64,000 nucleotides of DNA from Crocinitomix sp. (GCA_013138735.1 WTCE01000089.1:1-64000); one strand, 5' to 3'; positions 1-8,781 are shown, counted from the first letter of the stretch. Notes: generated by a model from the sequence alone, not told the origin. Program-made: numbers and translations.

Positions 1-130
1 AATAAAAGGAATGACGTTAATTTCTCGATAACAGTGTACTTTTCGTCACTTAGAACAATCCATAACTGTCATTCCCCTCATCAAGTTTGTTTCGTTTAAT
101 TTATATAAAAACAAACATAGGAGAACAGGT

Positions 131-161
131 GCAAAAAAAAGGGATGCTAAAAGCATCCCTT
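131..161 (-). terminator. Rho-independent terminator of the 60-codon gene
   Basis: A perfect 7-bp stem (141-147 with 153-159) and a 5-nt loop are followed, reading the minus strand, by an eight-T run (133-140). It begins 9 bases after the stop of the small minus-strand gene at 170-352, so it should end that transcript. Confidence 0.85.
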
Positions 162-169
162 CGAGTTAA

Positions 170-352
170 TTAATCTTCAAATTCGACTTGAAGTATTTGA
201 GGGTATTTTTTCCCGAATGTTTTTAAACACCAGACTTTAAACCCCTCTACTTCTTCTGATTTAATCCAAGAGAGCGATTTTCCCAGCTCTTTTTGAAATA
301 AAACTTTGTCAAAACTAACTTTAATAAGAATCTCTTTGCACAATTCTAGCAT
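170..352 (-). CDS. Small conserved-type hypothetical protein (60 aa)
   Basis: A 60-residue soluble protein with no signal peptide or membrane segment. The N-terminal half is lysine-rich and amphipathic; the C-terminal half holds a VWCLKTFGKKYP stretch and an acidic tail (VEFED). It is probably a real gene: it has its own terminator immediately downstream, and its composition is protein-like rather than that of a shadow frame. I have the impression of similar short proteins in other flavobacteria, but I cannot name a family. No neighbour suggests a function. Two cysteines (positions 5 and 42) do not form a recognisable motif. Confidence 0.6.
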   Translation of the reverse strand: MLELCKEILIKVSFDKVLFQKELGKSLSWIKSEEVEGFKVWCLKTFGKKYPQILQVEFED

Positions 353-553
353 AATTACGTTAATTTTTAGGTTTTCTTAAATGTACTAAAAGATCACGTC
401 TCTGTCAAGTTTTCAAGTCCAAACTTTTCAACATATTGGAATGAAATTTGGCTCAACAACGGATCTATTGAGGTAGACGAGTTATTGCCACAAATATTTT
501 ACCCGAATCGATAAAATATGTTAAATTATCTACGAAAAACCTATATCCTATGA

Positions 554-2197
554 TTAAAATGAATGCGTCATAGTAAAGCTTAAGCCATTTGTCGCAGGAA
601 CTGGTCTACATACGCCGCCCACACAAACAATACCGGCTCTTTGTTTCCCATATGAAAAGATAAACCGTGTTTGATGATGAATATAGCCAAATGATCCTAG
701 CAAATAATGCAATTGAAGTGCGCTATCCGGATGTCCGTAATTATATTGGTCTTGCACCGCAAAGAACCATTTTGGCGATATGGTATATTCTAATAAAGCC
801 GCCGCCCAATTTCCACGATCTTGTTCTGTAAACAAAGCTTGCAACTCACCTCTAATTGAATGTTTGCGGCCAATTTTATAGGATAACTCAAACACGCCAA
901 CTTGAGCCTCAATATATCCTTTTGCAAGCAAGGTAACAGGGTTTACTGTATTATTGAATATGAAATTATAATAATGCAAACTGGCCTTCCATTTTTTACT
1001 AAATTTTCGGGAAATATGCATGTTAAAATCAAAATTGTATAAACTATCATTCCCATCAAAAGGTCTTCCAACATAAGTGATTCCATCTACCGAAGGATTC
1101 GTCCCCGTCTTGTGTCGCATATGGTCGGTTGCAACGGATACATTCAGATGTAATTTTGTACCATATTTCCCGCCCAATTTAGTTTTTTTCTTAATCTTAT
1201 ATAAAACGTCTAATTGATAAGCAACCTCTCCTGCGGGATTTGCTGCGTAAGGATAAAGTGTGCCTGCCAAATTGTATGTATGGTTATTTGTTGTAGCAGG
1301 CAAGAAATTAGTTGTTAATTGGTTTCCGAGTACATTCTTATCTGATCTAAATTGAAAATTATCAAAGGAACGGCCAGTTAAAATGATCCCTAATCCTTTT
1401 TGAGAATACCCAAGGTTAACAACCGCACCATGTCCGGGATTATAAACGAACCCACTTTGTAAAGAAGGATCACTGGTTTTATAACCATATTCGGCACCCA
1501 ATGTAAAACGTTTATAGCGCATATCAATTCTACCAGCATATATGTTTACAATAGGCGGAGTGGTGTCATTCACACTTTGAAATCTACTGACAAAACTTCC
1601 ACCAACTGTCACCTTAAACTTAGAATCGCTAAAGCGAGGAATTAATTCGTTCAAATTAAGATCTCCATCTACTCCTCTAATAATACCTTTTGATTTTTCT
1701 ACAACACCCGCCTCAAATCTAAATCGTTGCCGTCCCATTATAGCTTTCAGTTCAACTCCGCGCCGAGGAATAAACTTTATGCTTACCCCATCAAAGGCGT
1801 TGTCAATTCCCAAGGCGCTATTCTCATATGCACGCAAGGCAATACCATTACCAAATTGCTCATAGAAATTACCCACTTTTATGTTCAGTTGTTCTCCAGC
1901 ATATTCTGCATAACGATAACCAAGCCCAGTTCCATTATAAAAGACAGGATATCCAGCAATGGCTGGTAAATAGCTTTCAAGTCTAACCCCGGCTCTGAAT
2001 TTACCGAAAGATCCATTAATGTTCATAACAGTATTCATCACGGCCTTTTCCGTGGGAGCAAAGGCGCCTATTAAGGTGTCTTCATTGAGCACCTGCATAT
2101 TGGTTTCAATGTTCCCACTAATACTCGCTTTCGAGTTGTTTTGGGCGCTTACCGAAAAAGTAATTAAAGTAATAATTCCTAGGATGAGTTTTTTCAT
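554..2197 (-). CDS. DUF6029 family secreted/outer-membrane protein (copy 2)
   Basis: A 547-residue protein with a typical signal peptide ending in SVSAQ. The mature chain alternates aromatic and polar residues in short strands, as in outer-membrane beta-barrels, and ends in Phe, as many barrels do. It matches what I know of the DUF6029 family, whose function is unknown. It is a paralogue of the protein at 3476-5125: they share long identical stretches such as SYLPAIAGYP, GNFYEQFG and VGGVCRPVPATNGL. The only cysteines I find are C525 and C530 in the CVGGVC motif, in the penultimate strand region. It lies 343 bases downstream of the Omp28 lipoprotein gene, so it may be the last gene of that operon or have its own promoter. 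Barrel topology and any redox role are inference. Confidence 0.8.
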   Translation of the reverse strand: MKKLILGIITLITFSVSAQNNSKASISGNIETNMQVLNEDTLIGAFAPTEKAVMNTVMNINGSFGKFRAGVRLESYLPAIAGYPVFYNGTGLGYRYAEYAGEQLNIKVGNFYEQFGNGIALRAYENSALGIDNAFDGVSIKFIPRRGVELKAIMGRQRFRFEAGVVEKSKGIIRGVDGDLNLNELIPRFSDSKFKVTVGGSFVSRFQSVNDTTPPIVNIYAGRIDMRYKRFTLGAEYGYKTSDPSLQSGFVYNPGHGAVVNLGYSQKGLGIILTGRSFDNFQFRSDKNVLGNQLTTNFLPATTNNHTYNLAGTLYPYAANPAGEVAYQLDVLYKIKKKTKLGGKYGTKLHLNVSVATDHMRHKTGTNPSVDGITYVGRPFDGNDSLYNFDFNMHISRKFSKKWKASLHYYNFIFNNTVNPVTLLAKGYIEAQVGVFELSYKIGRKHSIRGELQALFTEQDRGNWAAALLEYTISPKWFFAVQDQYNYGHPDSALQLHYLLGSFGYIHHQTRFIFSYGKQRAGIVCVGGVCRPVPATNGLSFTMTHSF

Positions 2198-2540
2198 GGT
2201 AACTGTTTGAATTGTAAACTACAATGTAATATTATCTCAGCAATCAAGGGCGATTATTGAAATTAAAAAAACGACTAGAATGTAAGTCCTATTATAAGTA
2301 AACGCTGGATAACTGCATTAGCAACGCACTAGATTAGCCATTATCTGTGTTAGACTAGGTGCGATTCAGCTAGAATTATGTTGTTTTTGATTGCCCTCAG
2401 GCCTAAAAAATCAGTGGAAATCTGCTCTTCCGATAGCGATCGGAGCCCTGTCTCTGCGTGCCATTAATTGAGCGTTGTAAAGTTCCGTTAATGTCTGATA
2501 AGAGTGTGTTTTAGTTCGTCTAATAATTTAACACTAAAGA
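2198..2540. other. Intergenic region without a gene
   Basis: No open frame with coding character is visible in these 343 bases. They hold a perfect inverted repeat, TCCGAT-AGCG-ATCGGA, at 2429-2444, and a CTAAAGA heptamer at 2534-2540 abutting the Omp28 stop codon. No clear TAnnTTTG element is present on the minus strand ahead of the gene ending at 2197. Confidence 0.5.
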
Positions 2541-3458
2541 CTAAAACTCGTGCTTAATTACCTGTTCAATTTCGTAAGTATCACGATTGAAAACAACAAC
2601 TAAAAAGTGCATGTCCTCATTCGTAAAGCCGCCTGGTAACTCATAAGAGAAATCTGTCGAAATTTTTGTGCCTGCTGGTGTAATATCAGCTGCAATTCCA
2701 CGTCCCCATGCTTCTTCAAAAACATTTCCAATATGAATGTCATGATGAACGTAGGTTTCATTTGTAGTTGCATCTGGCATTTTTTGAGGAGAAACAAATG
2801 TATTCTCTAGGGCATAAACTACTATATTATAATTTCCTTCAAGCTCATTAATAATATCAGTTTCAACATGCAAGAATACACCGGAAGTTTCTGGATAATA
2901 ATTAGATTTTGCTTGAATGTTAACATTCAACGTTGAGGCTAAAACCTCATCTGTTTTATCAGCCCATTCTGCTATTGGTAAAAAGTAAAATCCGTCATCT
3001 CTTGGCACACGGTTTACGTTTCCTCTTGGATTCCCGCTAAAACCAACACCTAAACTAAAGAATTCAGCAGACATTTCTAGCCCTTGTGGATTCGTGAAAT
3101 CTCTGGGGAAATCTTCGTTCACTGCTTGAAATACTCCAGACCCGCCTGGCTCTGGTGAACCATGGATTGTCGCTACAAAAACACGGTCCGGGTTTTCGTC
3201 AGCAAGTGCCTCTGCTGCTGTTGCCGCTGGAGGACAAAACGGACATTGGTGTCCTGTATAATCCGCAATAACAGCATTTCTAAAAGTATTTGTGTTTTCC
3301 TCAAATGTTGGATATTCATAATCAATGAAATTACCAGGAAAGAAGTTTGTATCTAAATCCGTAATAATCACATTTGGAAAAACTACTTTGTCGCAAGCAG
3401 TTGTGAATGCAACTCCAGCAAGCAGTAAAAGGCCTAAAAGTTTAATGTAAATCTTCAT
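2541..3458 (-). CDS. Omp28-related outer-membrane lipoprotein with CPFC thioredoxin-like motif
   Basis: A 305-residue lipoprotein: the hydrophobic signal ends in a lipobox-like TTAC with Cys22 as the lipidation site. Residues about 60-150 carry the Omp28 thioredoxin-like region with C72-P-F-C75 after ADYTGHQ; the rest is beta-rich. These are the only cysteines after the lipid Cys. Omp28-type proteins are outer-membrane proteins of Bacteroidota with no settled biochemical role; the CxxC implies thiol-disulfide chemistry or tethering. The start lies 17 bases downstream of the DUF6029 stop at 3476, so the two are co-transcribed. No T9SS sorting domain is present, unlike the Omp28 protein at 5943-7808. 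Confidence 0.8.
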   Translation of the reverse strand: MKIYIKLLGLLLLAGVAFTTACDKVVFPNVIITDLDTNFFPGNFIDYEYPTFEENTNTFRNAVIADYTGHQCPFCPPAATAAEALADENPDRVFVATIHGSPEPGGSGVFQAVNEDFPRDFTNPQGLEMSAEFFSLGVGFSGNPRGNVNRVPRDDGFYFLPIAEWADKTDEVLASTLNVNIQAKSNYYPETSGVFLHVETDIINELEGNYNIVVYALENTFVSPQKMPDATTNETYVHHDIHIGNVFEEAWGRGIAADITPAGTKISTDFSYELPGGFTNEDMHFLVVVFNRDTYEIEQVIKHEF

Positions 3459-3475
3459 ATCAATAAAATTTTATT

Positions 3476-5125
3476 TTAAAACGATTGTGTAAACGTAAAT
3501 GTTAAACCATTTGTCGCCGGAACTGGTCGACAAACACCACCTACGCATAAAATACCTTCTCTTTGTTTACCGTACATAAACATAAAACGGGAACTATTAT
3601 GTGTGTAACCAAAAGCACCCAATAAATAATGAATTTGTAATCTTTCATCAGGATGTCCGTAATTATATTGATCCATAATGGTGAAAAACCATTTTGGAGA
3701 AATAGTATATTCAATTACTGCAGTTGCCCAATTTCCTCGATCCTTTTCAGTAAATAGCCCTTGAAATTCTGCTCTAATAGAATGTTTTCTGTTGATTTTA
3801 TAAGAAACATCAACAACACCAATGTCAGAAGTGATATAATGTTTGGCTAATTTAGTAACCTCATTGACATCATTATTATAGATGAAATGATAATAATGAG
3901 CACTAGCTTTCCACTTCTTATTTAATTTACGTTTAACATGTAAGTTGAAATCAAAGTTGAAAATACTATCTGTCATTGCAAACGGTTGAGCGATATAAGA
4001 AACTCTATTCTTTTCCCAATTCGCCGCTTCAGTATCACGCTCATAGTCTGTAGCTACGGATACATTTAAGTGTACGTCAGTTCCATATTTACCGCCCAAT
4101 GTACTTTTCTTTGGAATCTTATATAAAATATCTAATTGATATGCTACTTCACCATTTAAGTTGGTTGCATACGGATAAAGTGTTCCTGCTAAATTATAGG
4201 TGTGATTGTTACTGGTTGCTGGCAAATAATTAATAAATGCTTGGTTTCCAATTGTATTTCTATCCGATCGAAAAGTCATATTATCAAGCGACTTGGCCGT
4301 TAAAATAATACCGAGTCCTTTTTGAGAATAGCCCATGTTTACAATTGCGCCATGGCCAGTATTGTAAATCCAGTTATTTTGCTCGTTTGGATCATTGTCC
4401 TTGTGGATGTATTCGGCGTTTAAATAGAAACGTGAATACCTCATATCAATCCGTCCGCCATAAGAACCAACATTCTTAGGAAGAATTAGCGTATCGTTAT
4501 TTGTCGCTTGGTAACGACTGACAATACTACTACCTATAGATATTTTAAATTTAGAATCACTAAAACCAGGAATAACTTCATTCAGGTTTATACTTCCGTC
4601 AAGACCTCTTACCAAACCTTCTGATAAAAAACGTTGTCCTTCAAAAAAGTTGACGCGTTGCCTTCCAATTACACCTTTAAGATCTATACCTTTTAATGGA
4701 GAAAAACGAATGCTCGCTCCTTCCATGGCGTTGTCTAATCCTAACGCACGCTCTTCATAAGATCTAAAGATAAGACCACTCCCAAATTGTTCATAGAAAT
4801 TTCCAGCAGTCACCGTAATTTGGTTTCCTGCATACTGCACGTATTTGTAAGGCATTCCACTTCCAGAGTAAAAAGCCGGGTATCCTGCAATAGCTGGTAA
4901 ATAACTCTCAAAACGTGCACCCGCTCTAAACTTACCAACCGAATAATTAATATTCATGTAAGTATTTGCAACCACCTTTTGATCCGGAGCAGTTGCTCCA
5001 ATTAAAGTGTCCGTGTTTAAATATTGCACGTTCGATTCCATATTACCGGTAACTGTGCCGCCTTGTAATTGTCCATAAGAACAAAAAGAGGCGATACCGA
5101 AGAATCCCAAGATGATTTTTTTCAT
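3476..5125 (-). CDS. DUF6029 family secreted/outer-membrane protein (copy 1)
   Basis: A 549-residue protein with signal peptide (cleavage near CSYGQ). The mature part is a predicted all-beta chain rich in Tyr/Phe strands, again ending in Phe. It is a paralogue of 554-2197, with collinear motifs along the full length. Mature cysteines are limited to C527 and C532 in CVGGVC. It sits between the TlpA-like gene (54-base gap upstream) and the Omp28 lipoprotein (17-base gap downstream), which suggests one operon read from the promoter near 5756-5786. The role is unknown; a barrel that displays or passes a disulfide to the CxxC neighbours is a hypothesis. Confidence 0.82.
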   Translation of the reverse strand: MKKIILGFFGIASFCSYGQLQGGTVTGNMESNVQYLNTDTLIGATAPDQKVVANTYMNINYSVGKFRAGARFESYLPAIAGYPAFYSGSGMPYKYVQYAGNQITVTAGNFYEQFGSGLIFRSYEERALGLDNAMEGASIRFSPLKGIDLKGVIGRQRVNFFEGQRFLSEGLVRGLDGSINLNEVIPGFSDSKFKISIGSSIVSRYQATNNDTLILPKNVGSYGGRIDMRYSRFYLNAEYIHKDNDPNEQNNWIYNTGHGAIVNMGYSQKGLGIILTAKSLDNMTFRSDRNTIGNQAFINYLPATSNNHTYNLAGTLYPYATNLNGEVAYQLDILYKIPKKSTLGGKYGTDVHLNVSVATDYERDTEAANWEKNRVSYIAQPFAMTDSIFNFDFNLHVKRKLNKKWKASAHYYHFIYNNDVNEVTKLAKHYITSDIGVVDVSYKINRKHSIRAEFQGLFTEKDRGNWATAVIEYTISPKWFFTIMDQYNYGHPDERLQIHYLLGAFGYTHNSSRFMFMYGKQREGILCVGGVCRPVPATNGLTFTFTQSF

Positions 5126-5179
5126 TTAGCTTGAATTAGACTTAAAAAGTGATTTTGGTTTTTGGTGGGGTGGTTTTAC

Positions 5180-5701
5180 TTATTCAGGCTCATACCCAAG
5201 TACGTCATATAAATCTTCCTCATCTCCAGGTACAAAACCTACGTGAGAGTATATGATTTTACCATTCCCATCAAGAACAAATGTTTGGGGGGGATAATTC
5301 ACACCCATGGCTCTTTTTAAATCGCTATTTGTATCTAACCAGATATCGTAATCCCAACCTTCAGCATCAACAACTGGTCTAACTTTACTTTTATTACGTT
5401 CATCATCAATTGATACAGCAACCAATTTTATACCTAAACCTAGGCTATCGTTCATTGCTTCATATTCTTCCATGATTGTATTCAACTCTAATCGACAAGG
5501 TTTACACCAAGTTGCCCAGAAAGAAATAACTATTGGATTCCCACCATTCTCTAGATCAGCTGAGTTAATCTGATCGCCATCTAAATTTTCAAGCATAACC
5601 GACGGCATAGTTTTTCCAACACCACCATCATCAGTATTGATAAATGATGATCCTCCAATTACTCCAATTGCCAGTGCGAATAGTAAACTTATTTTTTTCA
5701 T
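5180..5701 (-). CDS. TlpA-like periplasmic thiol-disulfide oxidoreductase
   Basis: A 173-residue exported thioredoxin-fold protein. A hydrophobic N-terminal segment (residues 5-20) serves as signal or anchor. The active site is W65-C66-K67-P68-C69 in FWATWCKPC, and the cis-proline loop is PPQT near residue 138, with FVLD following. These are the only two cysteines. TlpA/ResA proteins reduce or isomerise disulfides in the periplasm, for instance in cytochrome maturation or in reducing surface proteins. The start is placed at the ATG before KKISLL because it begins a normal signal sequence; an in-frame ATG 27 bases upstream would add nine polar residues. It is first gene of the run TlpA-DUF6029-Omp28, with a promoter-like TTG-N20-TATTTTTG upstream. 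Confidence 0.85.
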   Translation of the reverse strand: MKKISLLFALAIGVIGGSSFINTDDGGVGKTMPSVMLENLDGDQINSADLENGGNPIVISFWATWCKPCRLELNTIMEEYEAMNDSLGLGIKLVAVSIDDERNKSKVRPVVDAEGWDYDIWLDTNSDLKRAMGVNYPPQTFVLDGNGKIIYSHVGFVPGDEEDLYDVLGYEPE

Positions 5702-5755
5702 AGTTGTATTTTTCCTTATGTAATTCAAATATCAGACCAAACTGATATATAGAAT

Positions 5756-5786
5756 CAAAAATAGGGATTAATTCTCCGTACTGCAA
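5756..5786 (-). promoter_or_regulatory. Promoter of the TlpA-DUF6029-Omp28 operon
   Basis: On the minus strand a TTG (5784-5786) is separated by 20 bases from TATTTTTG (5756-5763). This matches the Bacteroidota -33/-7 pattern (TTG and TAnnTTTG). It lies about 55 bases upstream of the chosen start of the thioredoxin gene. Confidence 0.55.
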
Positions 5787-5890
5787 CTCTTTAATTCGTT
5801 TATTGTTGATTTCCCAAGAACAATAAGTGCAGCTATTTGTACCCCCTGTATATATTGGGCTGGGATCAAAAAGAAGAAATTATAGGGCAT

Positions 5891-5921
5891 AAAAAAAGCC
5901 CTGACGATAAATGTCAGGGCC
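5891..5921 (-). terminator. Rho-independent terminator of the T9SS Omp28 gene
   Basis: A perfect 8-bp stem (5898-5905 with 5913-5920) and 7-nt loop are followed on the minus strand by seven T residues (5891-5897). It lies just after the stop at 5943. Confidence 0.9.
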
Positions 5922-5942
5922 TTAGCTTTATAATATAAGTTC

Positions 5943-7808
5943 TTATTGAACAGAAAGTTTTGCAGTTTGAACAGTATTGTTCACTACAGTTCTTACAGTA
6001 TACATTCCTGCAGAGAAAGCAGAAACATCAACTGAATAAATGTAATCACCTGAAGTTAAGTTTTGCGTGTTTTTGCTATAAACTAATTCTCCTAAAGCAT
6101 TGTAAATTTCAACATTCACATCCGAAGTTTCGATTAAACTTACTTTAACATAAGTTAATGCGTTTGACGGGTTAGGGAATACAGAAAGTTCAAATCCTGC
6201 TTCGATTTCTTCAATCGCGTCGAATCCGAAAGCAGATTGTCCAGCGTTTAAGATTTCACCAGTTGATCCATCAACTAACATTCCTACAAAGTGTAAGTGG
6301 TTTAATTCCCATTCTGCACCTTTAGCAATAGTATATGTATATGACTCTGAAGAACCAGCATCAATAGTAGCAGGTAGAGAACCAGCATCACCTAAGATTT
6401 CGTTATTTCCTAAAGCTCTTGCAACGTGATCATAAACCATGTCAGCAGCAGGAACTGGATCAGCTAAATCTTCATATCCGCCCATGTCACCAGCACCACC
6501 ACCTGAGTAGTAATTTGCTTGGTTATAACCAGAAGCTGTTCCTGTTACTTCATTTTCAGTAACAACAGCAGCTAATCTATAATCTCCAGATAAAGCACCA
6601 ACAAAGTCAGCAGTAACTGTTACCTCAATATTTGCTCCAACTTCTTCGTAAGTTACACTTACAGATGCCGGTGGAATGTGAGACGAACGCTCAGCATACA
6701 TTGTAGGGAAGTTCGAAGGATCACCAGGGATCACTCGGTCAACACCACCACCAGGATAACCACCAGGTACATATGTGTTAATTCCGGTATCATAAGCAGC
6801 AACAGTCATTGGATCTCCATTATGTACAGCAATTCCAATCCATAATGGTTCGCTTTCCATACCTTCTAATGCAACAGCTCCTCTTGGACACCATCCACAC
6901 CATGTTCCAGTTTTCTCTTCACCAACGACATATTTTGTTGGAATCTCAGCAACACAAGAAACAATATGATCGATACAATCATTTGTAGCATCACCGTCTG
7001 AAGCTAAATCAACACAAACTTCCATATCATAAGCAGTGCCACTTGTAGCACTTAATGAAGTAGGGTGTGAAAATGTATAAACCTCACCAGAAGCAATTGT
7101 TGCAGTGATCGTTTCGTTATGAGAAGTTCCATCATTCCAATCTAAATCGAAAGAAGTAATTTCATTTGCTCCGTTATTTTGAACAGTACCTGTAATTGCT
7201 ACAGTACCTTCTTCAACAACAGCAGCAGTAGTTACTGATACCATTTTAAGATCCCAATCTAATAATGTACGAACAACTACGTCGTCAATATTGAAACGGA
7301 ATTGATCAGAACAATCATGGTGTCTAAATGCAATATAAACATCAGATTCACCAGAAAGCGCAGATACGTCCAATGAACGCAATACATATTCACCGCCAGT
7401 TGCGCCAATAGTTTCGCTAAACGAGTATGGCGAAGCCATTAAATCGGCTATAGCGCCACTTGTTCCAGCGTAAGCTGAGTAAACTTCAGCATCCCAATCC
7501 GGATCTTGTGCTTTAGCAACCCATTGTAACATTACAGTTCCAGTTGCTCCTGACATATCAAAAGGTCCAGCAACCATCCAGTTGTCTGGAGTTAAAACCC
7601 CTTCTCCTGAATCCCATGATGCTGAAGTAGCAACATTTCCTTGTCCATCTCCAGATGCATAGTCAACAGCTTCCCAATCAAATCCGTCGCCATCAGAATC
7701 TGTCATTGTCCAAGCTCCTGCTCCTCCCGAGAAATCATCCTCGAAATAAGTTTGTGCGTAAGCTCCAGTTGCCATAAGTGCCAATACTGGAATAAGTAAT
7801 TTTTTCAT
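5943..7808 (-). CDS. T9SS type A cargo: choice-of-anchor/Omp28 thioredoxin-like surface protein
   Basis: A 621-residue exported protein. Signal peptide (ends GAYAQ), then a jelly-roll-like domain of the cleaved-adhesin/choice-of-anchor J kind (about residues 20-185, FEDDFSGGAGAWT start), a CARDB/Ig-like domain (about 190-285), an Omp28-like domain with CGWC near residue 303 (GTWCGWCPRG), and a C-terminal type A sorting domain (about 545-621, FELSVFPNPSN...). The last domain directs export through SprA and removal by the sortase. It is oriented like the TlpA/DUF6029 genes but separated from them by a terminator, so it is a separate transcript. The shared CxxC theme ties it to the neighbouring Omp28 lipoprotein. 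Confidence 0.85.
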   Translation of the reverse strand: MKKLLIPVLALMATGAYAQTYFEDDFSGGAGAWTMTDSDGDGFDWEAVDYASGDGQGNVATSASWDSGEGVLTPDNWMVAGPFDMSGATGTVMLQWVAKAQDPDWDAEVYSAYAGTSGAIADLMASPYSFSETIGATGGEYVLRSLDVSALSGESDVYIAFRHHDCSDQFRFNIDDVVVRTLLDWDLKMVSVTTAAVVEEGTVAITGTVQNNGANEITSFDLDWNDGTSHNETITATIASGEVYTFSHPTSLSATSGTAYDMEVCVDLASDGDATNDCIDHIVSCVAEIPTKYVVGEEKTGTWCGWCPRGAVALEGMESEPLWIGIAVHNGDPMTVAAYDTGINTYVPGGYPGGGVDRVIPGDPSNFPTMYAERSSHIPPASVSVTYEEVGANIEVTVTADFVGALSGDYRLAAVVTENEVTGTASGYNQANYYSGGGAGDMGGYEDLADPVPAADMVYDHVARALGNNEILGDAGSLPATIDAGSSESYTYTIAKGAEWELNHLHFVGMLVDGSTGEILNAGQSAFGFDAIEEIEAGFELSVFPNPSNALTYVKVSLIETSDVNVEIYNALGELVYSKNTQNLTSGDYIYSVDVSAFSAGMYTVRTVVNNTVQTAKLSVQ

Positions 7809-7966
7809 AATCTAAGTTTCTATTTATATTATATATAGCTAAATTAACAAAAACCAACTGAATTGTAAAGAATTATACAAAGGCATCCTTGTAGTCCTAA
7901 AATGATGATTTAAGAAATCTAAACCGAGGATCAGCTATTATGGCATGAATTATGCTCATTCTTTCG

Positions 7967-7974
7967 TATATTTG
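7967..7974 (+). promoter_or_regulatory. -7 element for the gene at 7993
   Basis: TATATTTG exactly fits TAnnTTTG. A start point a few bases downstream would leave almost no leader before the ATG at 7984, which favours the ATG at 7993. The -33 element is poor. Confidence 0.5.
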
Positions 7975-7992
7975 AAATTATAAATGAATGTT

Positions 7993-8724
7993 ATGAAAAA
8001 AATTATTACTTGTGTGGGATTATTCGCAATTACGTTGAGCGCTAGTGCTCAAGGAATTGAGATATATTATCCTGATGGAGATGAAGTTATTTCGGGTACT
8101 GTAGTAGAGTTAAATTCAGGTGATGATAGTATGCATCAAGAGTTTGATGTTAAAAATACTTCTGGAGCTACGCTTAATTTAAGAATAGAACGAATTAAGA
8201 TTACTGAGTTAGAAGGAACACAGGATTATTTATGTTGGGGAGCAAATCCTGAAACAGGAGCGTGTTATTCGGCTGGAGCAGTTTCTCCTGAGAATCCATT
8301 CATCACACCAGATGCAAGTGATCTTGAAGACGGTGGTAGAGGTTGGTTAGCAACATACCATGTAACAAATGGTATTGACGGTTGTGCGCAATACCGTTAT
8401 TATGTGATTGATGATTCAGATATCCGTTTAGATTCAGTTGACGTTTTATATTGTTCGACTGTAAGTATTAAAGAGGATCTAAAAGTTACTGTTTCTGTTT
8501 ATCCAAATCCAGCATCTAATTTTGTAAATGTTGTAATGGAGAATGAGCATAACAATGTTGATTTTACATTGTATAACATTTTGGGCGAAGCAGTTGTTAC
8601 AGCTAAATTGAATGCAGGGACAAATGAAGTAGCGCTGAATAAATTACCGAATGGTGTTTATTTCTACTCAATATTAAAAGAAGGAAATATCTTAGAAACA
8701 AAGAAATTAATTGTGAGACACTAG
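7993..8724 (+). CDS. Small T9SS type A sorting-domain protein
   Basis: A 243-residue secreted protein. Signal peptide (KKIITCVGLFAITLSASAQ), a beta-rich central domain (about 20-155) with six cysteines that could pair, and a C-terminal type A sorting domain starting at VSVYPNPASNF. The central domain resembles the short Ig-like cargo domains seen beside Omp28 proteins but I cannot assign it to a named family. I chose the second ATG because the first lies too close to the -7 element. It is divergent from the T9SS Omp28 gene with a 184-base shared upstream region, and is followed by its own terminator. Function unknown. Confidence 0.8.
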   Translation: MKKIITCVGLFAITLSASAQGIEIYYPDGDEVISGTVVELNSGDDSMHQEFDVKNTSGATLNLRIERIKITELEGTQDYLCWGANPETGACYSAGAVSPENPFITPDASDLEDGGRGWLATYHVTNGIDGCAQYRYYVIDDSDIRLDSVDVLYCSTVSIKEDLKVTVSVYPNPASNFVNVVMENEHNNVDFTLYNILGEAVVTAKLNAGTNEVALNKLPNGVYFYSILKEGNILETKKLIVRH

Positions 8725-8750
8725 GAGTCATTCACGAGGAAAAATATAAA

Positions 8751-8781
8751 AGCTCTGTCCGCTTAGGTCAGGGCTTTTTTT
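8751..8781 (+). terminator. Rho-independent terminator after the small T9SS cargo
   Basis: A 10-position stem with one mismatch and one G-T pair (8751-8760 with 8766-8775) precedes a T run ending at 8781. It overlaps the 3' end of the convergent Sir2 gene by two bases. Confidence 0.75.

Noticed and set aside
85-116. Inverted repeat GTTTGTTT / AAACAAAC with 16-base spacer
   Set aside because: Short, low-complexity and AT-rich, with no gene or promoter placed to use it.
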